NCBI RefSeq assembly: GCF_041080675.1
Contig: NZ_CP163520.1
Coordinates: forward strand, 7,097,501-7,161,500
Direction: 5' to 3'
DNA length: 64,000 nt
DNA from: Streptomyces sp. cg36
GTDB taxonomy: Bacteria; Actinomycetota; Actinomycetes; Streptomycetales; Streptomycetaceae
How positions within the stretch are numbered: position 1 is the first letter of the stretch; every line of letters starts with the position of its first letter. The notes beneath the pieces are model-generated. The model made no database searches, was not told the origin of the DNA, and worked only from the letters and a program-made list of their open reading frames with translations. A program made the position numbers and the translations under genes. This document shows positions 17,097-25,108 of this stretch, one piece after another.

Positions 17097-17147
17097 GTGA
17101 CCCAGGTCACATACGGTGACTGTCACGCGGAGCGGGCCCCGCCCGTC
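17097..17147 (+). promoter_or_regulatory. ECF41-type sigma promoter for the epimerase-sigJ operon
   Basis: TGTCACG (17121-17127), 16 bases, CGTC (17144-17147). ECF41 sigma factors are known to recognise a TGTCACA-type -35 and a CGTC -10 and usually autoregulate; the sigma gene here is ECF41. Overlapping palindromes GTGACC-CA-GGTCAC (17097-17110) and GTGAC-T-GTCAC (17116-17126) sit at the -35. The start codon is about 60 bases downstream. Confidence 0.75.
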
Positions 17148-17208
17148 CTGATGCCGAAACTCCCCGCGGCCGCCCACGGCTCCGGGACCGGCATCAGGAG
17201 GGAACCCC

Positions 17209-18159
17209 ATGCGCGTACTCGTCGCGGGCGCCACCGGAGTCATCGGCCGCGCCCTCGTGCCGCTGCTGACCTCGGTGGGCCACGAGGTGACCGGCCTCTC
17301 CCGCTCGGCCGACCGGGCCGCCGCGCTGGCACGGGCCGGGGCGACGTCCGTGGTGGCCGACGCGCTGGACCCCGGCGCGCTGGACCGCGCCGTGCGCGAG
17401 GCCGCCCCCGACGCCGTGGTCCATCTGCTCACGGCCATCCCCGCCGAGCTCAACCCCCGCACCATGCCCAGGCAGTTCGCCCTCACCGACCGGCTGCGCA
17501 CCGAGGGCACCCGCAATCTGATCGCGGCGGCCCGGGCCGCGGGCGCGAGCCGGATCATCGCCCAGAGCGTCGCCTTCGCGTACGACCCGGACGGCGAGGG
17601 CCTCGCCAACGAGGACACCCCGCTGTGGCACAACCCGCCCAAGCAGTTCCGGCACGCGCTCGCCGCCGTACGGGAGCTGGAGGCGCGCACCGGGGACGCG
17701 GGCGGCCTGGTGCTGCGCTTCGGGCACCTGTACGGGCCGGGCTCGGCGTTCGACACCGACGGGCAGTTCGTGCGGCAGATCGAGGCGGGCCGGATGCCGC
17801 TGGTGGGAGGCGGCCCGGCCACCTTCTCCTTCACCCACTCCCAGGACGCGGCCAGCGCGGTGGCCGCAGCCCTCGACAAGGACGTCACCGGAGTCCTCAA
17901 CATCGTCGACGGCGACCCGGCCCGGGTGAGCGTGTGGCTGCCCGAGCTCGCCCGGCTGCTCGGCGCCCCCGCGCCCAAGCGGCTGCCCACCTTCCTGGCC
18001 CGGCTCGCCGTCGGCGGCTGGGGCACGGCGTACCTGACCCGGCTGCGCGGCGCCGACAACGCCCGCGCCCGGCTCAGCCTGGACTGGCGACCGCGTCACA
18101 CCTCGTGGCGGACCGGGTTCGAGGTCGAGTTGAATGGCGCACGGGCCGCGGCGAAGTGA
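17209..18159 (+). CDS. NAD-dependent epimerase/dehydratase-type SDR, ECF41 partner
   Basis: 316 residues; ribosome site AGGAGGGA before the ATG at 17209. Extended SDR/atypical epimerase: nucleotide loop VAGATGVIGRALVPLL at residues 4-19, then SRSADRAAALARAGA for cofactor specificity and RFGHLYGPGSAFDTDGQF as in GalE-like folds. The classical YxxxK pair is not obvious. ECF41 sigma genes are characteristically next to genes for carboxymuconolactone decarboxylases, oxidoreductases or epimerases (COE proteins); this gene fills that role and shares the promoter with the sigma gene 52 bases downstream. Its substrate and its link to sigma activity are unknown. Confidence 0.88.
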   Translation: MRVLVAGATGVIGRALVPLLTSVGHEVTGLSRSADRAAALARAGATSVVADALDPGALDRAVREAAPDAVVHLLTAIPAELNPRTMPRQFALTDRLRTEGTRNLIAAARAAGASRIIAQSVAFAYDPDGEGLANEDTPLWHNPPKQFRHALAAVRELEARTGDAGGLVLRFGHLYGPGSAFDTDGQFVRQIEAGRMPLVGGGPATFSFTHSQDAASAVAAALDKDVTGVLNIVDGDPARVSVWLPELARLLGAPAPKRLPTFLARLAVGGWGTAYLTRLRGADNARARLSLDWRPRHTSWRTGFEVELNGARAAAK

Positions 18160-18211
18160 CGTACGCGGCCGTCGGCGGCGACGGGAACGGCTACGGGAGA
18201 GAGCGGGCACC

Positions 18212-19111
18212 ATGGCAGCGGCATCGCGGGAGGTTCCGGCGGCCCCGGCGGCCCGGGAGGACGCGGCGGCGGAGTTCGAGCGGCACCGCCCGACGCTGCT
18301 CGGGCTCGCCTACCGCTTCCTCGGCTCGATGTGGGACGCCGAGGACGTCGTGCAGGACGCCTTCCTGCGGTGGCTGGGCACCGACCGGGCGCAGGTGCGG
18401 GTGCCCCGGGCGTTCCTGATCAAGGTGGTCTCCCGGCTCGCGCTGGACCAGTTGCGCTCGGCGCGGGTGACGCGGGAGGCGTACACCGGGCCGTGGCTGC
18501 CCGAGCCGGTGGCCACCGACGCGCTGGGGCCGCTGGACACGGCCGAGCTGCGCGACACCGTGGCCTTCGCCACCGTGCACCTGATGGAGCGGCTGACCCC
18601 GCCGGAGCGGGCGGTGTTCGTGCTCCGCGAGGCGTTCGAGCTGCCGTACGAGGACATCGCCGACGTCGTCGGCGCGACCACCGCCCACTGCCGCCAGATG
18701 TTCCGCCGCGCCGGGCAGCACCTCACCGACGGGCGCGAGCGCTTCGCGCCCGACGGGACGGAGCACGTCGAGCTCTTCACCCGGTTCCTGGCGGCGGCCC
18801 GGGACGGCGATCTGAGCGGGCTGACCGAACTGCTCAGCGAGGACGTCATCGCCTGGAACGACGGCGGCGGCAAGGTGCGGGCCGCGCGGCGCCCGGTCGT
18901 CGGCCGGGCCAAGGTCCTCGCCTTCCTCAGCGGCCTCCTCAACCGCTACGCGCTCGGCGAGGTCAGGGTCGTCGACGCCAACGGCGGCCCCGCCCTGTAC
19001 ACGTCGATGGACGACCGCACCCAGATCACCTCGCTCGACGTCCGCGACGGCCGGATCCACGCGATCTACGCGGTGCTCAACCCGGAGAAGCTCGGCCACG
19101 TCCCCGTCTGA
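18212..19111 (+). CDS. sigJ: ECF41-family RNA polymerase sigma factor (SigJ-type) with SnoaL-like C-terminal domain
   Basis: 299 residues from the ATG at 18212 (GGGAGAGAG upstream). Region sigma2 holds LLGLAYRFLGSMWDAEDVVQDAFLRWL; sigma4 holds LTPPERAVFVLREAFELPYEDIADVVG. The ECF41 hallmarks are all present: WLPEP between the sigma domains, DGGGKV in the C-terminal SnoaL-like domain and a terminal NPEKL motif. In characterised ECF41 proteins the C-terminal domain replaces a separate anti-sigma factor and tunes activity. No anti-sigma gene is adjacent, in agreement. Co-transcribed with the epimerase gene; the operon is closed by an 11-bp stem terminator at 19127-19157. The inducing signal is unknown. 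Confidence 0.95.
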   Translation: MAAASREVPAAPAAREDAAAEFERHRPTLLGLAYRFLGSMWDAEDVVQDAFLRWLGTDRAQVRVPRAFLIKVVSRLALDQLRSARVTREAYTGPWLPEPVATDALGPLDTAELRDTVAFATVHLMERLTPPERAVFVLREAFELPYEDIADVVGATTAHCRQMFRRAGQHLTDGRERFAPDGTEHVELFTRFLAAARDGDLSGLTELLSEDVIAWNDGGGKVRAARRPVVGRAKVLAFLSGLLNRYALGEVRVVDANGGPALYTSMDDRTQITSLDVRDGRIHAIYAVLNPEKLGHVPV

Positions 19112-19126
19112 CACCGACCGCGCGGC

Positions 19127-19157
19127 GCGGCCCGCCCCCTTGCGGCGGGCGGGCCGC
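19127..19157. terminator. Bidirectional terminator between sigJ and the acylase gene
   Basis: Eleven-base perfect arms (GCGGCCCGCCC and GGGCGGGCCGC) around a 9-base loop in the 53-base gap between two convergent genes. Confidence 0.75.
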
Positions 19158-19164
19158 ACGCCGG

Positions 19165-21591
19165 TCAGCGGTGCTCGCGCACCCGTACCACCCGCAGCGC
19201 GGGCGAGGACAGGATGTCCCGCTCGCAGAACCGCGAGGTGACCCAGCGCCCCTGCGAGTACAGCTTCGTCTGGTCGCTGTGGTGCGGCGAACGGGGGTTG
19301 TCCGACTGGGAGTACGTGAGCAGGGTGCGGGCCACCGGGCAGTGCCCGCCGTCCCAGCCGACCGCCTGGATGTGGCTGGACCCGGTGGACACCTCGGTGT
19401 AGCCGGCGGCCGGGTCCCAGATCCCCTCCACCTTGTTCCAGACGCCCAGCGCCTCCGTGCCGCCCGCCAGCGGCAGGCGCCTGCCGTCGCGCACCACGAA
19501 CTGGCCCTGGCCCAGCGGCGCGTCCAGCGCGAGGCCGGCCGCGCGCAGCTCGCCGACCGCGTCGGCCAGGGCCCGCGCCACCAGGGGCGACGCGGTGTTG
19601 AGACCGCTCGGGGTGCGCACCGGGTCGGCGGCCGAGAACGGCACCTTCCACAGGTCGGCCGGGGACGCGGTGGCGGTCAGCCGCCGCCAGTACCGGTCGA
19701 AGAGGAGCGCGCCCCGGCTGCCGGTGTTCACCGTACGGTCCCAGCGGGCCAGCACCGGGCAGGCGCCGGAGACGTCGACGGCCGTCCCCGCGCTGTTGAC
19801 CGCCGTGCCGCCCGGCAGGGCCGCGCACGCCGCGGCGGTGTCCGCCGCGGCCAGCGAACCGGCGGGCGCCCGGTCGGTGAACTCCTGCCGCTGGAGGTCG
19901 GCGACCTTGAGGCCGCCCCTGGCCGCGAGCGCCGAGACGTCCTCGACCGCGCCGCGCGTGCGCAGGGAGCGGGCGGTGGCCACGGTGCCGAAGATCCGCT
20001 CGTATCCGGTCAGCGGATGGTCGGCGTTGGCGAGCCAGGCGCTGTCGTTGGAGTTCTCCGCGTACGCCGCGTCCTTGAGGACCGGCATCCTGGCGGGGCC
20101 GAAGATGCCCGGCTGCACGGCGTCCGGGTCCGAGCCGAGGGCGCAGTCGCCGCGCGAGCCGTCCAGGACCGCGACGCCGGAGGCCGGGTAGACCGCCTTG
20201 CCCAGCGGAGTCGAGCAGCGCGCGGCCAGCTCGTCGGTGATGCGCGGGAGGACCTGGGACTGGGTGAACAGGGAGTGCCCGGCCGCGTCGGCGGCCACCG
20301 TGTTCACCCAGGGCAGGCCCTGGGTCCGGCGCAGGGCGCTGAGCACGTCGGCGGTGCCACGCGCCCGGGAGAAGCCCAGGGAGGTGTCCGCGGCGCGCAG
20401 GTTGAGCGCGTTGGGGTCGTTGAGCGCGAACGCGGTGGTCCTGCTCCAGGGCAGCGGCAGCGAGGGCCCGAGCCCCGAGACCACCGGTCCGTACCGCGTC
20501 CACCACTGGGTGCGCGTCACCGGCGCACCGCCCTTGACCGGCACGGTCACCGTGCGGCGCGTCATGTGCTCCGCCCGGCCGTCCACCAGGTACGCGGTCG
20601 GGTCGGCCGGATCCAGTGCCAGCTGGTGCAGATTGAGGGTGACGCCGGTGGCCACGGTGTGGCTCCAGGCCACCTTGTCGTTGAAGCCGATGCTCATGGT
20701 GGGCGTGCCGAGCAGCGCCGCGCCCGAGACGTTCAGTTCGCCGGGGATGGTCTGCTGCATCTGCCAGAAGCGCCGGCCGCCGTGCCAGGGGTAGTGCGGA
20801 TTGCCCAGCAGCAGCCCGCGCCCGTCGGCGGTGGCCGCGCCGCTGAACGCGACCGCGTTGGAGCCCATGTCCGCCTGGTCGGCGGCGAAGAGCCGCTCGG
20901 CGGCCCGCGCGGCGGCGGCCGGGTCCGGGGCGGTGGGCGCCGGGGCGGACGTGGGCGGCTGGGCCGAGGTGATGCCGTCGGCGCCGCGGCCCTGCCCGCC
21001 GAGCACGGACATCGCGAACGCGCGCGCGGCCACGTCCGTGACGGTGACCGGGCGCACCCAGGGTGCGCCCTGGCAGGTGGGGTCGGTGATCCGGTTCTGC
21101 TTCAGCCAGGCGTTGTAGCCCGCGGTCCAGCCGCGCATCAGCTCCTTGGCCCGGCCACTGGGTCCGGCCGGCGCCGGGGTGGCGAGCAGCTTCTCCACCG
21201 TGCCGGTGTCCCGGACCCCCTTGAAGTACAGGTCGCTGGAGAGGTTCTTGGCGGCCGAGGAGAGGGAGCCGTCCGGGGCCGCGTCCGGGCCGAACCAGCG
21301 TGACCGCTCCCCGCGCAGGGTCACGAATCCGTCGGCCAGCGTGCAGACCTCGTCGGCCGCCTGGGCGTAGCCGGTGCCGAAGCCGAGGTCGGCGTAGTCC
21401 TTGGCGAGGATGTGGGGAATGCCGTACTCGGTGTAGCGGATGGTGGCCGACAGACCGCCGCCCGAAGGGTGGTGGTCCCGGCCGCGGTCCTGGGCCGAGG
21501 CCACCGGCGACAGTGAGGCCGACGCGGTGAGCAGGGCTATCGAGGCGAGGGCGAGCCGTCTGGCGCGGCCCGCGCGGGTACGGAGAGCCAA
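19165..21591 (-). CDS. Secreted penicillin acylase-family Ntn hydrolase
   Basis: 808 residues from a TTG at 21591; GGGAGGA ends five bases before it and it puts a clean signal peptide (RRLALASIALLTASASLSPVASA, cleavage near 34) at the N-terminus, whereas upstream ATGs do not. Precursor of an alpha/beta heterodimer: self-cleavage before the Ser of MGSNAVAFSG (about residue 244) would create the N-terminal nucleophile; NPHYPW and GFNDKVAWSHT follow in the beta chain. Relatives are aculeacin A acylase, acyl-homoserine lactone acylases and cyclic lipopeptide acylases of actinomycetes. The substrate is not predictable. It is the gene after paaK on the same strand (239-base gap containing a nested inverted repeat). 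Confidence 0.92.
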   Translation of the reverse strand: MALRTRAGRARRLALASIALLTASASLSPVASAQDRGRDHHPSGGGLSATIRYTEYGIPHILAKDYADLGFGTGYAQAADEVCTLADGFVTLRGERSRWFGPDAAPDGSLSSAAKNLSSDLYFKGVRDTGTVEKLLATPAPAGPSGRAKELMRGWTAGYNAWLKQNRITDPTCQGAPWVRPVTVTDVAARAFAMSVLGGQGRGADGITSAQPPTSAPAPTAPDPAAAARAAERLFAADQADMGSNAVAFSGAATADGRGLLLGNPHYPWHGGRRFWQMQQTIPGELNVSGAALLGTPTMSIGFNDKVAWSHTVATGVTLNLHQLALDPADPTAYLVDGRAEHMTRRTVTVPVKGGAPVTRTQWWTRYGPVVSGLGPSLPLPWSRTTAFALNDPNALNLRAADTSLGFSRARGTADVLSALRRTQGLPWVNTVAADAAGHSLFTQSQVLPRITDELAARCSTPLGKAVYPASGVAVLDGSRGDCALGSDPDAVQPGIFGPARMPVLKDAAYAENSNDSAWLANADHPLTGYERIFGTVATARSLRTRGAVEDVSALAARGGLKVADLQRQEFTDRAPAGSLAAADTAAACAALPGGTAVNSAGTAVDVSGACPVLARWDRTVNTGSRGALLFDRYWRRLTATASPADLWKVPFSAADPVRTPSGLNTASPLVARALADAVGELRAAGLALDAPLGQGQFVVRDGRRLPLAGGTEALGVWNKVEGIWDPAAGYTEVSTGSSHIQAVGWDGGHCPVARTLLTYSQSDNPRSPHHSDQTKLYSQGRWVTSRFCERDILSSPALRVVRVREHR

Positions 21592-21612
21592 TGTTCCTCC
21601 CGACTGCGTTGC

Positions 21613-21683
21613 TGACAGGGGTGGTTGCTCATGGCACACGTGGTGCCGCAGGCAACTCATTCAGCCGTGACACACCCCTGTCA
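21613..21683. repeat. Nested inverted repeats upstream of the acylase gene
   Basis: Perfect 11-base arms TGACAGGGGTG (21613-21623) and CACCCCTGTCA (21673-21683) enclose a second set, GTTGC/GCAAC and GGCAC/GTGCC, centred on ACGTG. The structure begins 22 bases upstream of the TTG start. It could be a regulator site with DNA looping or an mRNA leader structure. Confidence 0.6.
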
Positions 21684-21829
21684 ACAGGGCGGCCCGCGCG
21701 GGCGGTACGCATGCGCGGCCCGCACGGGAGGAGGCCGTCCCGTGGCCCGCGCGGGCGTTGCCCAACAACCGTGGCGCGGGCGGGAGTTCAGGACCCGCTG
21801 GCGCTGCCCCACAGACCCGCGATCCGCTT

Positions 21830-23128
21830 TCAGCCCCCCGTGCCGCCCCCGCGCAGATCCACGATCCGCTTGAACTTGCCCACCGAGCGCTCGATCGTCT
21901 CCGGATCGACCACCTCCACCCCCACCGAGACGCCGATGCCGTCCTTGACCGCCGCCGCGATCGCCCGCGCCGCCGCCTCGCGCTGCTCGGACCCGGCGCC
22001 GGTGCGCGCCTCCACCCGGACCGTCAGCGCGTCCAGCCTGCCCTCCTTGGTGAGGCGGAGCTGGAAGTGCGGTGCGACGCCGGGCGTGCGCAGCACGATC
22101 TCCTCGATCTGGGTGGGGAAGAGATTGACCCCGCGCAGGATCACCAGGTCGTCGCTGCGGCCGGTGACCTTCTCCATCCGGCGGAAGACCCGCGCGGTGC
22201 CCGGCAGCAGCCGGGTCAGATCGCGGGTGCGGTAGCGGACGACCGGCATGGCCTCCTTGGTCAGCGAGGTGAAGACGAGCTCGCCGCGCTCGCCCTCGGG
22301 CAGCACCTCACCGGTGAGCGGGTCGACGATCTCCGGGTAGAAGTGGTCCTCCCAGATGTGCAGGCCGTCCTTGGTCTCCACGCACTCCTGGGCCACCCCG
22401 GGGCCCATCACCTCCGACAGCCCGTAGATGTCCACCGCGTCGATGGCGAAGCGCTCCTCGATCTCGCGGCGCATCTCCTCCGTCCACGGCTCGGCGCCGA
22501 ACACCCCGACCCGCAGCGAGGTCGTCCGGGGGTCGATGCCCTGCCGCTCGAACTCGTCGAGCAGGGTCAGCATGTACGACGGGGTCACCATGATGATGTC
22601 GGGGCGGAAGTCCTGGATCAGCTGGACCTGACGGGCCGTCATGCCGCCGGAGGCGGGGATCACCGTGCAGCCGAGTCGCTCCGCCCCGTAGTGCGCGCCC
22701 AGTCCGCCGGTGAACAGCCCGTATCCGTACGCCACATGGACCTTGTCGCCCGGTCTGCCGCCCGCCGCGCGGATCGAGCGCGCCACCACGTCCGCCCAGG
22801 TGTCCAGGTCGCGCTCGGTGTATCCCACCACGGTCGGGCGGCCGGTGGTGCCGCTGGAGGCGTGGACGCGGCGGACCGCGGACTGGGGGACGGCGAACAT
22901 CCCGAACGGGTAGTGGTCGCGCAGATCCGCCTTGGTGGTGAACGGGAAGCGGGCGAGGTCCGCGAGCGAGCGGCAGTCCTGCGGCCGTATCCCCGCCTTG
23001 TCGAACGCCTCGCGGTAGAACCCCACGTTCTCGTACGCGTGGCGCAGCGAGCCCCGCAGGCGGTCCAGCTGGAGCGCCGCCAGCTCCGCACGGTCCAGCC
23101 GCTCCGCCGCGTCCAGCAAGGGCTCCAT
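21830..23128 (-). CDS. paaK: Phenylacetate-CoA ligase PaaK
   Basis: 432 residues, the normal PaaK size, with a GGGAGCGG ribosome site. Family features: RLRGSLRHAYENVGFYREAFDKAGI at the N-terminus, ATP loop SSGTTGRPTVVGYTERDLDTW near residue 93, VAYGYGLFTGGLGAHYG, YGLSEVMGPGVAQEC and the C-terminal GRSDDLVILRGVNLFPTQIEE. It converts phenylacetate, ATP and CoA to phenylacetyl-CoA. None of the ring-opening paa genes (paaABCDE, paaZ) is in the window, so it works with genes elsewhere or on a related arylacetate. It is flanked by a secreted amide hydrolase downstream and the fadD19-like gene upstream, all on the minus strand. A perfect palindrome lies 52 bases before the start. Confidence 0.93.
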   Translation of the reverse strand: MEPLLDAAERLDRAELAALQLDRLRGSLRHAYENVGFYREAFDKAGIRPQDCRSLADLARFPFTTKADLRDHYPFGMFAVPQSAVRRVHASSGTTGRPTVVGYTERDLDTWADVVARSIRAAGGRPGDKVHVAYGYGLFTGGLGAHYGAERLGCTVIPASGGMTARQVQLIQDFRPDIIMVTPSYMLTLLDEFERQGIDPRTTSLRVGVFGAEPWTEEMRREIEERFAIDAVDIYGLSEVMGPGVAQECVETKDGLHIWEDHFYPEIVDPLTGEVLPEGERGELVFTSLTKEAMPVVRYRTRDLTRLLPGTARVFRRMEKVTGRSDDLVILRGVNLFPTQIEEIVLRTPGVAPHFQLRLTKEGRLDALTVRVEARTGAGSEQREAAARAIAAAVKDGIGVSVGVEVVDPETIERSVGKFKRIVDLRGGGTGG

Positions 23129-23179
23129 GGGCCGCTCCCGTCCTCACTCCGTCCGGCCTCCGACAGGCGAAATCGGACG

Positions 23180-23193
23180 ACCGATCATTCGGT
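23180..23193 (-). promoter_or_regulatory. Candidate TetR-type operator of paaK
   Basis: Perfect palindrome ACCGA-TCAT-TCGGT, 52-65 bases upstream of the paaK start codon, in an A+T-richer stretch between the fadD19-like gene and paaK. TetR-family PaaR regulators control paa genes in actinobacteria; this site could serve one, but no such regulator is in the window. Confidence 0.5.
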
Positions 23194-23312
23194 AGATCCG
23201 CCTGGGATCAGTAATCCAGCCATCCGGCCACACCGTCAAGGGCTGTGGACAACGCGTTGCCCGCCCCGGGCGGAGCCGCGGAGGTGCGGGTGCGGAGGTG
23301 CGGGAGCGGAGG

Positions 23313-24941
23313 TCACCCGGCGGGGGAGTCGCCCGCCGCCGCGACCGCCCGCGCCCAGCGGTAGTCCGCCTTGCCGCTGGGCGAGCGCTGGATGCCGGCG
23401 GCGATCACCAGGCGGCGCGGCACCTTGTAACCGGCCAGGCTGGTGCGGCAGTGGGCCTGGAGGTCGGCCAGGGAGAGCGGCCCGGCGCCCTCCCGCAGCT
23501 GCACCACCGCCGCCACCTGGGCGCCCCAGGTGGTGTCCGGCACGCCCGCCACCAGCGCGTCGTACACGTCCGGATGGGACTTCAGCGCCTGCTCGACCTC
23601 CTCCGGATACACCTTCTCGCCGCCGGTGTTGATGCACTGCGACCCCCGGCCCAGGACGGTGACGATGCCGTCGTCGTCGACGGTGGCCATGTCCCCGAGC
23701 AGCACCCAGCGCTCCTCGCCCCGCTGGAAGAACGTCTCGGCGGTCTTCGCGGGATCGTTGTAGTAGCCGAGCGGCACATGGCCGCGCTGGGCGATCCGGC
23801 CGGGCTCGCCCGGCTTCACCGGCTCGTGGGTGGCCGGGTCGACCACCGCCGTACGGGAGTTGACGCGCAGTCGGAAGCCGTTGGCCGGGCCGGAGTCGTC
23901 GGTGGCGGTGCCGTTGAAGCCGGACTCGGACGAGCCGAAGTTGTTGAGCAGCAGCGCGTTCGGCACCAGCGCGCTGAACTGGGCCCGGACCGTCTCCGAC
24001 ATGATCGCGCCGGACGAGGAGACGCTGAACAGGGAGGAGCAGTCGGTGCCCCTCAGCGGGCCGTTGAGCGCGTCGATGAGCGGGCGCAGCATCGCGTCCC
24101 CCACCAGCGACATGCTGGTGACCCGCTCCTTCTCCACCGTGCGCAGGACCTCCTCGGGGACGAACTTGCGGTGGATGACGATGCGCTGGCCGAAGTTGAA
24201 GCCGATGAACGCGGTGAGCGTGGAAGTGCCGTGCATCAAGGGGGGCGTGGGGAAGAACGTGATGCCCGAGCCGCCCGCCGCGACCCGCTCGGCCAGCTCC
24301 TGCGGCCGGGACACCGGCTCGCCGGTCGGCGCACCGCCGCCCAGGCCCGAGAAGAACAGGTCCTCCTGGCGCCACATCACGCCCTTGGGCATCCCGGTGG
24401 TGCCGCCGGTGTAGATGATGAAGAGGTCGTCGGGGGAGCGGGGGCCGAAGCCGCGCGCGCCGGAGGAGGCCGCCTCGGCCTCGGCGAACGGCACGGCGTC
24501 GAGCTCCGGCGCGTCCTCGGGCGGGGCGCCGACCCGGACGAGGTGGCGCAGCTTCCCGGTGTGCGGCAGGGCCCCGGCCACCCGCCCGGTGAACTCCGCG
24601 TCGAAGACCAGCGCCGCGAGGTCGGCGTCCCGGTAGAGGTAGACCAGTTCGTCTTCCACATAGCGGTAGTTGACGTTGACCGGGACGATCCGGGCCTTGA
24701 GGCACCCGAGCACGGTCTGGAGGTACTCCACGCCGTTGTACAGGTGCAGCCCGAGGTGCTCGCCGGGGCGGACGCCGCTGTCGAGGAGGTGGTGGGCGAT
24801 CCGGTTGGCGGCCGAGTCCAGCTGCCGGTAGGTGAGCCGCCGCTCGGCGCCCGTACCGGGGTGGTCGAGATGGACGAGTGCCTCGCGGTCGGGGACCACG
24901 TCGACGACCGACTCGAACAGGTCGGCAAGGTTGTACTCCAC
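23313..24941 (-). CDS. FadD19-like acyl-CoA synthetase (sterol side-chain type)
   Basis: 542 residues from the GTG at 24941, which has TCAGGAGG just upstream and gives the family start EYNLADLFESVVDVVPDREAL; an ATG at 24980 would add 13 residues. ANL ligase: P-loop YTGGTTGMPKGVMWRQEDLF, PVNVNYRYVEDELVYLYRDAD, GSSESGFNGT, LGRGSQCINTGGEKVYPEEVE and SPSGKADYRWA with the catalytic lysine. These segments are those of mycobacterial FadD19, which activates C24-branched sterol side chains. Divergent from the echA19-like operon across a 170-base region with two operator-like sites. No other cholesterol ring-degradation gene is present here, so the true substrate may be another branched or polycyclic acid. 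Confidence 0.88.
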   Translation of the reverse strand: MEYNLADLFESVVDVVPDREALVHLDHPGTGAERRLTYRQLDSAANRIAHHLLDSGVRPGEHLGLHLYNGVEYLQTVLGCLKARIVPVNVNYRYVEDELVYLYRDADLAALVFDAEFTGRVAGALPHTGKLRHLVRVGAPPEDAPELDAVPFAEAEAASSGARGFGPRSPDDLFIIYTGGTTGMPKGVMWRQEDLFFSGLGGGAPTGEPVSRPQELAERVAAGGSGITFFPTPPLMHGTSTLTAFIGFNFGQRIVIHRKFVPEEVLRTVEKERVTSMSLVGDAMLRPLIDALNGPLRGTDCSSLFSVSSSGAIMSETVRAQFSALVPNALLLNNFGSSESGFNGTATDDSGPANGFRLRVNSRTAVVDPATHEPVKPGEPGRIAQRGHVPLGYYNDPAKTAETFFQRGEERWVLLGDMATVDDDGIVTVLGRGSQCINTGGEKVYPEEVEQALKSHPDVYDALVAGVPDTTWGAQVAAVVQLREGAGPLSLADLQAHCRTSLAGYKVPRRLVIAAGIQRSPSGKADYRWARAVAAAGDSPAG

Positions 24942-25022
24942 CGCTCCTCCTGACCCAGGCGCCATCGATGTGGCCGTCATCAGAGCAGAGCGGGCCGCAA
25001 GTGGGAAGGGCGCCGGTTCAAT

Positions 25023-25050
25023 GAATCTGACTGACTGTCAGAAAACTCTT
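25023..25050. promoter_or_regulatory. Shared divergent operator, copy B
   Basis: Perfect palindrome CTGAC-TGACT-GTCAG (25027-25041) between the fadD19-like and echA19-like genes. The block GAATCTGACTG ... TCAGAAAA ... CTCTT matches copy A at 14314-14342 almost base for base although the surrounding sequence does not. Confidence 0.7.
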
Positions 25051-25069
25051 GTACTGGGCCCCCGGCTCC

Positions 25070-25083
25070 TGCAACCTGTTCCA
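25070..25083 (+). promoter_or_regulatory. KstR-type operator of the echA19-ltp operon
   Basis: TGCAACCTGTTCCA fits TnnAACnnGTTnnA exactly and extends to CTGnAACnnGTTnCAG symmetry. It ends 25 bases before the echA19-like start codon, so binding would block initiation or early elongation. KstR is the cholesterol-catabolism repressor in mycobacteria and rhodococci; its presence in this organism is inferred. Confidence 0.7.
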
Positions 25084-25108
25084 GTCCGGCGACGGAAAGG
25101 CAGGCCCC

